The notes under the pieces are model-generated. The model was not told where the DNA came from, did not search any database, and saw only the letters and a list, made by a program, of their open reading frames with translations. Shown piece after piece: positions 36,011 to 43,414 of a DNA stretch of 48,661 nucleotides. Every line of letters begins with the position of its first letter. The first letter of the stretch is position 1. This stretch comes from Lachnospiraceae bacterium (GTDB lineage: Bacteria; Bacillota; Clostridia; Lachnospirales; Lachnospiraceae). The position numbers and the translations under genes are program-made. The stretch covers positions 1 through 48,661 of the forward strand of contig SVFE01000014.1 of the NCBI GenBank assembly GCA_015057055.1. Direction: 5' to 3'.

Positions 36011-36889
36011 ATGGAAACAAAAACAGTGATTGATATAAAAAATGTAAAAAAGAAATTTAAAGGATTCGAACTTTCGATTCCGGATTTGCAAATTCCGCAG
36101 GGATTTGCTACGGCGTTAATCGGAGAAAACGGCGCAGGAAAGAGCACCCTATTAAATATTCTGGCCGGTATAAGGCTGGATTACAAAGGGGAACTTCGGT
36201 TTTTTGACGGGACTGCTTCTGATGAAGAGGTGCGGGAGCGGATTGGCTATACGGCTTCCTCCCTGTACTTTTTGCCCCATTGGGATGCAGAGGCCATTGC
36301 GGAGGCAGGGGAGGTTTTGTACGAAAGTTTTTCAAAAGAAGAATTTTGGAAACTGTGCGAGGATATGGCTATAACCGACCGGAAGAAACCGATAAAAAAG
36401 TTGTCGGACGGTATGAAAATGAAAATGATGCTGGCGGCTACCTTTGCCAGAAAAACCGATTTGCTTGTGCTGGATGAGCCGGCATCCCCCTTGGACCCTT
36501 TGATGCGGGATAAACTTTGCGAAATGATTCGCAGTTATATTGAAGAGGGTGAAGGAAAGAAAAGTGTATTCTTTTCCACCCACAATGTGGCAGATATGGA
36601 AAGTGTGACCGATTACGCAGTTATCATGGAAAAGGGAACCGTGGTAGAGTGCGGTTTTGTGGAAGAACTGAAGGAAAAATATATTTTGGTAAAAGGGGAG
36701 GCCGCGGATGCAAAACGTCTGAAAGAGCTACTGGTAGGATTCCGGGAAAGCGCCTATGGCTGTGAGGGATTATGCCTTGCTGAGCACCTGGACCACCTTG
36801 CGGGAATGGATGTGGTTAAGGAAACCCCGACATTGTCTCAAATTTGCGTGGCTGTGATGCGGCAGTATTCACTTCTTAAGTCAGCATAG
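36011..36889 (+). CDS. ABC transporter ATP-binding protein (YtrB-like)
   Basis: A 292-residue ATPase. Walker A is GENGAGKST, the signature is LSDGMKMKM in place of LSGGQ, and Walker B is LLVLDEPASPLD, followed by an H-loop (FFSTHN). The ~80-residue C-terminal extension is common in this branch. I start at 36011 (GAGGAGTG upstream), and a start at 35972 is possible. The next two genes encode its likely membrane partners. The substrate is unknown. Confidence 0.88.
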   Translation: METKTVIDIKNVKKKFKGFELSIPDLQIPQGFATALIGENGAGKSTLLNILAGIRLDYKGELRFFDGTASDEEVRERIGYTASSLYFLPHWDAEAIAEAGEVLYESFSKEEFWKLCEDMAITDRKKPIKKLSDGMKMKMMLAATFARKTDLLVLDEPASPLDPLMRDKLCEMIRSYIEEGEGKKSVFFSTHNVADMESVTDYAVIMEKGTVVECGFVEELKEKYILVKGEAADAKRLKELLVGFRESAYGCEGLCLAEHLDHLAGMDVVKETPTLSQICVAVMRQYSLLKSA

Positions 36890-36903
36890 AGTGAGGTGGA
36901 AGT

Positions 36904-37578
36904 ATGAAAGAATTATTAAAAATGTATCATATTTTTTTCCCGAACAAAAGATGGCTTTGGGTATTATATGTTTTGTATCCGGCGATCATAATATTTCTGG
37001 CGTGTATATGGAATCGTTTTTCCTTTACACCGGAATTCGGTATTGGTATGGGAACTATGTGTGCAGTGTCGCTCCTGGATATTGGGGAATATCTTCTGGA
37101 TTCCCTTTCGTTTTACGGGATTGCGGCAAGAGAGAATGCCTCCATGGAATTTGTACGGGCTTCGAAAAAGGGCATGCACGCAGTGAAGACAGCGCTTGTT
37201 ATGGATGCATTACGGAGGGTTCTTACCACTGCTTTTGTATTGGCAGTTGCGGGATGCTATGCGCGGAATTGTTTCGGCACCGGTTATGAACTATTTTATG
37301 TACAAATTTGGCTCGTTCTCCTGCTTTTGGTCGAGGGTGGACTTTGGATTGTAAGAAAATATAAAAATGGTGTTGCAACATTATTGGTACTGTATTTTTC
37401 TTCGGCATTTGCCTGCGGATCCGTTCCCGGAATACTTGCTTTTGCCAATATGACTGCAGTTATTGTTTTGGCAATCGTTTTGATGGTTATTATGGTGGGT
37501 ACAAGATTACATTTAATAAAAAAGGGAAAGGAGAATTACTATGATTGCGGATTTGAAAAAGTGCATCACGCTGTATAA
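36904..37578 (+). CDS. Membrane protein, putative ABC permease subunit
   Basis: A 224-residue protein with about six membrane helices and no recognised domain. GAGGTGG precedes the ATG, 15 bases after the ATPase gene. Position and topology suggest it is one half of the export permease of the GntR-controlled transporter. It shares its last 38 bases with the next gene in another frame. Confidence 0.75.
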   Translation: MKELLKMYHIFFPNKRWLWVLYVLYPAIIIFLACIWNRFSFTPEFGIGMGTMCAVSLLDIGEYLLDSLSFYGIAARENASMEFVRASKKGMHAVKTALVMDALRRVLTTAFVLAVAGCYARNCFGTGYELFYVQIWLVLLLLVEGGLWIVRKYKNGVATLLVLYFSSAFACGSVPGILAFANMTAVIVLAIVLMVIMVGTRLHLIKKGKENYYDCGFEKVHHAV

Positions 37579-38191
37579 ACACGGAAATTCTGCAAAGATA
37601 AATCTTGCAGCCTGTATTCTTTTTATCGTCATGAGTTTTCTTTTTGTTCTGGTAGATGGCGACGGAATTGTTATGGGTAGTATGTACAGTTATCTGGCGG
37701 TATGTCTGCTGACACAGGTGATGGTGCAAAACGTTTTGGCGGGCTTTGTAGGGGCATCGCCGCTTCGAAAGAAAATCGAGTTGAAATATGTGGATATGAT
37801 GAATGTTATCATCGGTGTTCCGTTGGCAATTCTGTATCTTCTGTTTGCCGTAAATATAGGCTCCTACGAGGAAAGTTATGCGGAAATACAGATTGCATGC
37901 TGCGGGCTGATGGCAATCGTAATGTATCCGTATCTGGCGGTGGCGTATAAATATTTTTGGCTCGGTGTTATCTATGTAGTGGTGGGACTCACCTTTGTGC
38001 TGGATACCCCCGTATATTTTGGAGAACAGCTGGCTCCGATGCTGAAAGGCAATATGGGACTTGCGGTTTTAATTTATGCGGTTTTGCTTTTTGCGGGAAT
38101 GGGAATGGGACATCTGATTAGGCGTATTCTTTATCGGTATGACTTTTCACGTTTTTCTCTGGGAGCAAAGTTTAAATCCGATTTGCAATAA
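37541..38191 (+). CDS. Membrane protein, putative ABC permease subunit
   Basis: A 216-residue protein with about six membrane helices and an N-terminal cytoplasmic segment (MIADLKKCITLYKHGN). It starts inside the end of the previous gene behind AAAGGAGA, so translation is likely coupled. The paired permease-like genes differ in sequence and would form a heterodimer with the ATPase. The family is not recognised. Confidence 0.75.
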   Translation: MIADLKKCITLYKHGNSAKINLAACILFIVMSFLFVLVDGDGIVMGSMYSYLAVCLLTQVMVQNVLAGFVGASPLRKKIELKYVDMMNVIIGVPLAILYLLFAVNIGSYEESYAEIQIACCGLMAIVMYPYLAVAYKYFWLGVIYVVVGLTFVLDTPVYFGEQLAPMLKGNMGLAVLIYAVLLFAGMGMGHLIRRILYRYDFSRFSLGAKFKSDLQ

Positions 38192-38208
38192 AACTTAGTG
38201 AGTTTGAC

Positions 38209-38237
38209 TTGACACTTCTCCTTTTATTTGATAACAT
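38209..38237 (+). promoter_or_regulatory. Promoter of tRNA-Thr
   Basis: TTGACA (38209-38214) and TAACAT (38232-38237) are separated by 17 bases, 34 bases before the tRNA. Confidence 0.75.
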
Positions 38238-38241
38238 ATGT

Positions 38242-38263
38242 CGGGTGAGCAAATGCTCACTCG
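38242..38263. other. Palindrome in the tRNA-Thr leader
   Basis: A 10-base stem (38242-38251 with 38254-38263, one G-T) with a 2-base loop, core GTGAGCA-AA-TGCTCAC. It overlaps the expected transcription start region. It looks like an operator of the TetR type or a processing hairpin in the pre-tRNA. Confidence 0.7.
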
Positions 38264-38270
38264 CATAGGT

Positions 38271-38343
38271 GCTGTTGTGGCTCAGTCGGTAGAGCGTCGC
38301 ATTGGTAGTGCGGAGGTCACGGGTTCGATTCCCGTCAGCAGCT
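38271..38343 (+). tRNA. tRNA-Thr (anticodon GGT)
   Basis: All arms fold: a 7-base acceptor stem with one G-T pair, D arm, anticodon stem TCGCA/TGCGG with loop TTGGTAG, a 5-base variable loop and T arm with TTCGATT. Anticodon GGT reads ACC and ACT. A37 agrees with t6A modification in threonine tRNAs. CCA is not encoded. It has its own promoter and terminator. Confidence 0.95.
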
Positions 38344-38349
38344 TGGTAA

Positions 38350-38392
38350 AAAAACGGAAATGTTGTGATGCAGCATTTCCGTTTTTGTTTTT
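38350..38392 (+). terminator. Terminator after tRNA-Thr
   Basis: A nearly perfect 16-base stem (38350-38365 with 38371-38386) has a 5-base loop and a T-rich tail. Confidence 0.92.
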
Positions 38393-38414
38393 TCTGTGAA
38401 TCGACGGCTTTTCA

Positions 38415-38443
38415 TTGACACTGAAATTGGAAAATTATATAAT
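38415..38443 (+). promoter_or_regulatory. Consensus promoter of paaK
   Basis: A perfect TTGACA (38415-38420) and perfect TATAAT (38438-38443) are separated by 17 bases. This is the best sigma-A promoter in the window, so the operon is likely strong and in need of repression. Confidence 0.85.
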
Positions 38444-38457
38444 TTTTTTGAAATTAA

Positions 38458-38474
38458 TTCGGTTTAAAACCGAA
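38458..38474. promoter_or_regulatory. Perfect palindrome, putative operator of paaK
   Basis: TTCGGTTT-A-AAACCGAA is a perfect 17-base palindrome about 7 bases after the expected transcription start of the paaK operon. Position and symmetry suggest a repressor site. The regulator is not identified. Confidence 0.6.
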
Positions 38475-38493
38475 GAAAAGAGGGTACAAGCAG

Positions 38494-39801
38494 ATGGAGA
38501 ATTATTATCAGAAAGAGATTGAATGTGCCTCCAGAGAAGAGATTAAGGCACTTCAGGACCAGCGGTTGGTGGAGCAGGTAAAACATGTTTATGAAAATGT
38601 TCCTTATTATCGCAATCTTATGGAAGAGAAAGGTGTTACCCCGGAAGATATTAAATCAACGGATGATTTACATAAACTTCCCTTTATCAGTAAAGCGGAT
38701 TTGCGCGATGCATATCCTACGGGTCTTTTGGCTGTTCCTTTGAGTGAATGCGTAGAAATCCATTCCACCAGCGGAACCACAGGAAGAAGAGTGGTTGCAT
38801 TTTATACCCAGGGCGATATTGATTTGTGGCATGAATGCTGTGCAAGAGCCGTTGTGGCAGCCGGCGGAACCAAAGATGATATTGTGCAGGTTGCATACGG
38901 ATACGGATTATTTACCGGCGGAGCCGGATTGGACGGCGGTTCGCATAAAGTCGGCTGTATGACACTTCCTATGTCATCTGGTAATACGGAACGCCAGATT
39001 CAGTTTATGCAGGATCTGAAAGCCACCATTCTTTGCTGTACCCCGTCTTATGCGGCTTACATCGGAGAAACGCTTCATGATATGGGATTATCTCCGGAGG
39101 ATATCAGCCTTAAGGCAGGTATTTTCGGGGCAGAGCCTTGGACGGAAGAGATGCGCCGGGACATTGAAAAGAGTCTCGGAATCAAAGCCTATGATATTTA
39201 CGGTCTTACAGAGACCAGTGGTCCGGGAGTTGCATATGAATGTAGCGCCCAGAACGGTATGCATATCAATGAAGATCACTTTATTGCAGAAATTATTGAC
39301 CCGGATACCGGAGAAGTTCTTCCGGAAGGAGAGAAAGGGGAACTGGTATTTACCAGCATTACGAAAAAAGCGTTCCCGCTTCTTCGTTACCGCACCAGAG
39401 ATATCTGCGTTTTGACAAGGGAAAAATGTTCCTGTGGCAGAACCCATGTAAAGATGACGAAACCCATGGGACGAAGCGATGATATGATGATTATCCGTGG
39501 TGTTAACGTATTCCCGTCCCAGATTGAAACCGTTCTTTTGGAACAGGGCTATTCACCGAATTATCTTATTGAGGTGGATCGTGTAAATAATACCGATACA
39601 TTGGATGTATTTGTAGAACTTTCTTCCGATATGTTCTCGGATACGGTCAAAGAGATTGCAAAACGGGAAAAAGACTTATCCATTGCAATGCGTACCATGC
39701 TTGGAATCGGCCCGAAAGTGCATTTGGTTCCGGCCAAGAGTATTGCCCGTTCGGAAGGAAAGGCTGTTCGTGTTGTTGACAAACGTAAATTACATGATTA
39801 A
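38494..39801 (+). CDS. paaK: Phenylacetate-CoA ligase family protein
   Basis: A 435-residue adenylate-forming enzyme that links CoA to phenylacetate or related aryl-acetates, or releases ATP from the reverse reaction. The phosphate loop HSTSGTTGRRV, the YGLTETSGPG motif, RYRTRDIC and a C-terminal lid (SDDMMIIRGVNVFP) are all in place. In anaerobes this gene often accompanies iorAB and an ACT-domain gene. Here it lies 3.5 kb from iorB, with a transporter cassette between. AGAGGGT precedes the ATG. Confidence 0.94.
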   Translation: MENYYQKEIECASREEIKALQDQRLVEQVKHVYENVPYYRNLMEEKGVTPEDIKSTDDLHKLPFISKADLRDAYPTGLLAVPLSECVEIHSTSGTTGRRVVAFYTQGDIDLWHECCARAVVAAGGTKDDIVQVAYGYGLFTGGAGLDGGSHKVGCMTLPMSSGNTERQIQFMQDLKATILCCTPSYAAYIGETLHDMGLSPEDISLKAGIFGAEPWTEEMRRDIEKSLGIKAYDIYGLTETSGPGVAYECSAQNGMHINEDHFIAEIIDPDTGEVLPEGEKGELVFTSITKKAFPLLRYRTRDICVLTREKCSCGRTHVKMTKPMGRSDDMMIIRGVNVFPSQIETVLLEQGYSPNYLIEVDRVNNTDTLDVFVELSSDMFSDTVKEIAKREKDLSIAMRTMLGIGPKVHLVPAKSIARSEGKAVRVVDKRKLHD

Positions 39802-39821
39802 GAGAAGGAGGTTAGGGTGGT

Positions 39822-40250
39822 ATGAGCATTAAACAGGTATCCGTTTTTATTGAAAATAAAGCGGGGAAATTAGCAGAAACAACAAAGTTTCTGGCAGAAA
39901 AGAATGTGAATTTAAAGGCATTGTCCATCGCGGATTCCCCGGATTTCGGTATTGTAAGAATTATTTGTGAGAATCCGGAGGAAGCACTTTCTGTACTTCG
40001 CGAAGCGGAATATGTGACCACATTGACGGATGTTTTTGCGGTAGAACTTTCGGATAAAGCCGGAAGTCTTGCGGAGGTTCTTTATATTTTGGCGGATGCA
40101 GGCATCTTTGTGGAATACACCTATGCGTTCCTTTCTACCAAAAAGGAAGGCTCGGCGTACATGATTTTCCGTGTGGACAGAAATGAGGATGCTATTGCGG
40201 CATTAAAAGCCAAAGGAATTGAAATCGTATTGCAGAAGGATATTTTCTAA
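39822..40250 (+). CDS. Tandem ACT-domain protein
   Basis: A 142-residue protein made of two ACT-like halves (about 1-68 and 69-142): VSVFIENKAGKLAETTKFLAEKNVN, then VELSDKAGSLAEVLYILADAG. ACT pairs bind small molecules, usually amino acids. Placed right after paaK, it probably senses an aromatic amino acid or related acid and modulates the ligase or oxidoreductase. GGAGGTTAGG lies before the ATG. The next gene starts 1 base after its stop. Confidence 0.9.
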   Translation: MSIKQVSVFIENKAGKLAETTKFLAEKNVNLKALSIADSPDFGIVRIICENPEEALSVLREAEYVTTLTDVFAVELSDKAGSLAEVLYILADAGIFVEYTYAFLSTKKEGSAYMIFRVDRNEDAIAALKAKGIEIVLQKDIF

Positions 40251-40251
40251 G

Positions 40252-40956
40252 ATGTCATTTATTGAGTTTAACAATGTCGGAAAAGTATACGGACGCGCGG
40301 GAGAGGCACAGATTCATGCGCTGGAAGGAGCGAGTTTTACCATTGAAAAAGGGGAACTTGCGGTAATCTTAGGAGCGTCGGGGGCGGGAAAAACAACCGC
40401 CCTTAATATACTTGGCGGAATGGACAGTGCCAGCAGCGGTGATGTAATCGTGGACGGACGTAATATCCGCAACTATAAGAGCCGTGAACTGGCAAAGTAC
40501 CGTCGGCTTGATATTGGTTTCATTTTTCAGTTTTATAATCTGGTGCCGAATTTGACGGCGCTGGAAAATGTGGAGTTGGCGGCACAGATTTGCCCCCATT
40601 CCCTGGATGCGGGGCTGATGCTGGAAAAGGTGGGATTGGGCGAGCGTAAGAATAATTTTCCGTCCCAGCTCTCCGGCGGAGAGCAGCAGCGCGTGGCCAT
40701 TGCCAGGGCGATTGCCAAGAACCCGAAGATTCTGCTTTGTGACGAACCGACCGGAGCGTTGGACTACAACACCGGAAAACAGGTATTACAGATTTTGCAG
40801 GATACCTGCCGACAGGACAAAATAACGGTCATTATCATTACCCATAATTCCGCTCTTGCAGATATGGCGGACAAGGTTATTCGCTTTAAGTCGGGAAAGG
40901 TGCGGGATATACGCATTAATGAGAATCCCATCCCCATTGCGGATATTGAATGGTAA
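40252..40956 (+). CDS. MacB/LolD-type ABC ATPase without a permease neighbour
   Basis: A 234-residue ATPase of the MacB/LolD/SalX type. Walker A is GASGAGKTT, the Q-loop is [11 protein letters not shown], the signature is [14 protein letters not shown], and Walker B is [11 protein letters not shown]. All motifs are intact. Partners in this family are FtsX-like permeases, usually encoded directly downstream, but here the next feature is a tRNA gene. It follows the ACT gene by 1 base, within the paaK operon. It may work with a permease elsewhere or be a leftover of a larger transporter. Confidence 0.9.
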   Translation: MSFIEFNNVGKVYGRAGEAQIHALEGASFTIEKGELAVILGASGAGKTTALNILGGMDSASSGDVIVDGRNIRNYKSRELAKYRRLDIGFIFQFYNLVPNLTALENVELAAQICPHSLDAGLMLEKVGLGERKNNFPSQLSGGEQQRVAIARAIAKNPKILLCDEPTGALDYNTGKQVLQILQDTCRQDKITVIIITHNSALADMADKVIRFKSGKVRDIRINENPIPIADIEW

Positions 40957-41032
40957 TCCCGGTAAAACACGTTGGTTTTAACCGGTTGCAGTGAAAATTG
41001 CGAAAAAAATTGATGAAAATACAAAATAGGGA

Positions 41033-41061
41033 TTGACATTTTTTGTTACAATTGGTATTAT
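41033..41061 (+). promoter_or_regulatory. Promoter of tRNA-Pro
   Basis: TTGACA (41033-41038) and TATTAT (41056-41061) are separated by 17 bases, 22 bases before the tRNA. Confidence 0.75.
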
Positions 41062-41082
41062 AACGCTTGTGAGTTTTCACAT

Positions 41083-41157
41083 CGGGGTGTGGCTCAGTTT
41101 GGCTAGAGCGCCGTGTTAGGGACGCGGAGGCCGCAAGTTCGAATCTTGTCACTCCGA
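41083..41157 (+). tRNA. tRNA-Pro (anticodon AGG)
   Basis: All arms fold: acceptor CGGGGTG/CACTCCG with the C1-G72 pair typical of bacterial proline tRNAs, a D arm with GG, anticodon stem CCGTG/CGCGG, loop TTAGGGA, a 5-base variable loop, T arm and discriminator A. The anticodon at 34-36 is AGG, with G37 as expected for proline. A34 is unusual in bacteria outside tRNA-Arg(ACG). CCA is not encoded. It has its own promoter and terminator. Confidence 0.93.
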
Positions 41158-41161
41158 CGAT

Positions 41162-41193
41162 AAAGAGATTGGCTTTGCCGGTCTCTTTTTTTT
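41162..41193 (+). terminator. Terminator after tRNA-Pro
   Basis: A 12-base stem (41162-41173 with 41176-41187 approximately, two G-T pairs) has a 3-base loop and is followed by a run of Ts. Confidence 0.88.
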
Positions 41194-41213
41194 GTTCCTG
41201 TCGGTGCAAATGC

Positions 41214-41242
41214 TTGACGCAGATGCGTGGATGAATTATAAT
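41214..41242 (+). promoter_or_regulatory. Promoter of the yicC-remA-gmk-rpoZ operon
   Basis: TTGACG (41214-41219) and perfect TATAAT (41237-41242) are separated by 17 bases. Confidence 0.75.
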
Positions 41243-41252
41243 TGTGTGGAGT

Positions 41253-41284
41253 ATGTGACTGGGGAGAGAAGGTTTTTGTCACAT
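41253..41284 (+). other. Inverted repeat in the yicC leader
   Basis: ATGTGAC (41253-41259) and GTCACAT (41278-41284) are exact inverted copies, lying just after the expected transcription start. The loop is 18 bases and contains GGGGAGAGAAGG, a ribosome-site-like purine run. It could be a leader hairpin or an operator. Confidence 0.5.
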
Positions 41285-41324
41285 CTTAATTTGGGATAAT
41301 CAGGATGAAATGTGGAGGCAAAAG

Positions 41325-42203
41325 ATGATTAAAAGTATGACGGGGTTTGGACGTTGTGAAGTCCAGGAAGGCAATCGTAAATTTACGGTTGAGATGAAAG
41401 CGGTGAATCATCGCTATTTGGATGCGAATATTAAATTGCCCAAAAAACTCAATTTTTTTGAGTCAGCAATTCGTAACTATTTAAAAGATTATGTACAGCG
41501 CGGTAAGGTTGATATATTTATCAGCTACGAAGACTATTCGGAAGAGAATGTCAGCATTAAGTACAATCATGATATTGCAGCGGAGTATTTAAAATTCCTT
41601 CGTCAGATGAAGGAGGATTTCGGATTGGAGGACGATATCCGTGTATCTACATTGTCCCGGTATCCGGAAGTCTTTACCATGGAAGAACAGACCATGGATG
41701 AAGAAGAAATATGGAAGATTCTTGAGAAAGCCCTTCATGGTGCGGCCACTGCTTTTGTAGAGACCCGGATTAAAGAAGGGGAAAATCTGAAGAATGATTT
41801 GATTGGTAAGCTGGATGGTATGCTTTCCTGCGTGGATTATATTGAGGAACGTTCGCCGGAAATCATCCGTGAATACAAAGAAAAATTGCAGGGCAAGGTA
41901 AAGGAAATGCTTGCCGATGTCAAGATTGATGAAAACCGTCTTTTGATGGAAACCACAATCTTTGCAGATAAGGTTTGCGTGGACGAAGAGATTGTTCGTC
42001 TTAGAAGTCATGTGGAAGCAACCAAGAAGACCCTTCTTGCCGGCGGCAGCGTGGGAAGAAAGTTGGATTTTATTGCCCAGGAAATGAACCGGGAGGCCAA
42101 TACAATCTTGTCCAAGGCCAATGACCTTACCATTTCCGAAAAAGCAATTGAATTAAAGACCGAGATTGAAAAGGTCAGAGAACAGATTCAGAACATTGAA
42201 TAA
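41325..42203 (+). CDS. YicC/YloC-family endoribonuclease
   Basis: A 292-residue protein of the YicC/YloC family, which has endoribonuclease activity in characterised members. The N-terminus MIKSMTGFGRCE and the C-terminal DUF1732 part (KLDFIAQEMNREANTILSKAND) are both highly typical. GTGGAGG precedes the chosen ATG at 41325. The order yicC-remA-gmk-rpoZ is a conserved Firmicutes block. Confidence 0.93.
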   Translation: MIKSMTGFGRCEVQEGNRKFTVEMKAVNHRYLDANIKLPKKLNFFESAIRNYLKDYVQRGKVDIFISYEDYSEENVSIKYNHDIAAEYLKFLRQMKEDFGLEDDIRVSTLSRYPEVFTMEEQTMDEEEIWKILEKALHGAATAFVETRIKEGENLKNDLIGKLDGMLSCVDYIEERSPEIIREYKEKLQGKVKEMLADVKIDENRLLMETTIFADKVCVDEEIVRLRSHVEATKKTLLAGGSVGRKLDFIAQEMNREANTILSKANDLTISEKAIELKTEIEKVREQIQNIE

Positions 42204-42215
42204 CGGAGTGAATTT

Positions 42216-42476
42216 ATGAGTAAGCTGATTCATATCGGTTTTGGAAATGTGATAAATGTTGAAAAAATGATTTCTATTGTCAGTCCGGATGCGGCACCGA
42301 TTAAGCGTCTGGTGCAGAAAGCCAAAGAAGAGGGAATGGCCATTGATGCCACCCAGGGACGAAAGACAAAATCGGTGATTGTGATGGAAAACCGGCAGGT
42401 AGTACTGTCGGCCTTACTTCCGGAAACCATCGTGGGAAGAGCACAGGCGGAAAGCGGTGAAGAAAATGAAGCGTGA
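42216..42476 (+). CDS. remA: RemA-like regulator (DUF370)
   Basis: An 86-residue protein of the RemA family. In Bacillus RemA is a DNA-binding activator of biofilm-matrix genes and of osmoprotection. LIHIGFGNVINVEKMISIVSPDAAPIKR and the RKTKSVIVM strand are diagnostic. The C-terminus (AESGEENEA) overlaps the next gene by 11 bases. In Clostridia its targets are little known. Confidence 0.92.
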   Translation: MSKLIHIGFGNVINVEKMISIVSPDAAPIKRLVQKAKEEGMAIDATQGRKTKSVIVMENRQVVLSALLPETIVGRAQAESGEENEA

Positions 42477-43098
42477 AGGAATCTTAATTGTAATATCAGG
42501 ATTTGCCGGTACCGGAAAAGGTACGATTGTAAAGGAACTGATTGCCGGGCATGACAATTATGCGCTGTCGGTTTCGATGACTACGAGAAATCCCAGACCC
42601 GGAGAAGAGAACGGCGTGGCTTACTTTTTTGTAAGCCGGGAAGAATTTGAAAAAACCATTGCGGAAGACGGATTGGTGGAATATGCTTCCTACTGTGACA
42701 ATTATTACGGTACGCCCAAGTCTTATGTAGAGCAGAAATTGCAGGAAGGTAAAGATGTGATTCTGGAAATTGAAATCCAGGGTGCATTAAAAATCAAGGA
42801 GCAATTTCCGAAGTCCTTGCTTTTGTTTGTGGTTCCGCCCTCGGCAGAGGAGTTAAAACGCCGCCTTGTGGGCCGCGGTACGGAAACCATGGATGTGGTG
42901 GAAAAGCGGATGCGCCGTGCAGCCGAAGAAGCACAGGGTATGGAGCAGTACGATTACATTGTGGTCAATGATGATTTGGCGAAGTGCGTAGAACAGACTC
43001 ATGCCATTATTGAAGCAGCCCATGCAAAACCATTCCGTAATGCGGAATTTTTGGATAAATTAAAAACAGAATTAAAAGAGATGGCGAAAGGAGAATAA
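42466..43098 (+). CDS. gmk: Guanylate kinase
   Basis: A 210-residue enzyme that phosphorylates GMP to GDP. The P-loop reads GFAGTGKGT (12-20) in place of the more common GPSGAGKGT, and the essential lysine is kept. SVSMTTRNPRPGE and VILEIEIQGA form the GMP site. I start at the ATG at 42466, and a GTG at 42457 would add three residues. The overlap with remA suggests coupled translation. Confidence 0.95.
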   Translation: MKREGILIVISGFAGTGKGTIVKELIAGHDNYALSVSMTTRNPRPGEENGVAYFFVSREEFEKTIAEDGLVEYASYCDNYYGTPKSYVEQKLQEGKDVILEIEIQGALKIKEQFPKSLLLFVVPPSAEELKRRLVGRGTETMDVVEKRMRRAAEEAQGMEQYDYIVVNDDLAKCVEQTHAIIEAAHAKPFRNAEFLDKLKTELKEMAKGE

Positions 43099-43101
43099 AA
43101 A

Positions 43102-43335
43102 ATGTTACATCCGTCTTATACTGATCTTATGGAGGTCGTAAACAGTGAAGTAGAACCCGGGGAACATCCCGTAGTTAACAGCAGATATTCCATCGTAATG
43201 GCTACTGCAAAACGTGCAAGACAGATTATTGCAGGACAGAAACCGATGGTAAGTGAAAAAGGCAAGAAACCTTTGTCTATTGCCGTAGAGGAATTGAACA
43301 ATTCCCAGTTCAGGATTTTGGGAGATGAAGAATAA
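43102..43335 (+). CDS. rpoZ: RNA polymerase omega subunit
   Basis: A 77-residue small subunit that helps assemble RNA polymerase. MLHPSYTDLMEVVN, the central RYSIVMATAKRARQI and the KKPLSIAVEEL segment are typical of Clostridia omega. AAAGGAG precedes the ATG, only 3 bases after gmk. A terminator follows. Confidence 0.93.
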   Translation: MLHPSYTDLMEVVNSEVEPGEHPVVNSRYSIVMATAKRARQIIAGQKPMVSEKGKKPLSIAVEELNNSQFRILGDEE

Positions 43336-43345
43336 GTAATTTGGG

Positions 43346-43387
43346 GGAAAGAGAAATTGCTGAGGCGCTTTCTCTTTTTCTTTCTGT
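43346..43387 (+). terminator. Terminator after rpoZ
   Basis: A 9-base stem (43348-43356 with 43369-43377) is followed by a T/C-rich tail. The stem is A/T-rich, so termination may be partial, and it lies before rimO on the same strand. Confidence 0.6.
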
Positions 43388-43414
43388 TACGGATTTGCAG
43401 AAACGGAGCATATT

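Noticed and set aside
35555-38191. Mobile element carrying the GntR-ABC cassette
   Set aside because: No integrase, transposase, terminal repeats or duplicated tRNA end could be found, so only an uncertain past insertion can be proposed.
40959-40985. Terminator after the orphan ABC ATPase gene
   Set aside because: A stem (CCGGTAAAAC with GTTTTAACCGG, one bulge) exists but no T tract follows, so it is not a Rho-independent terminator by sequence.
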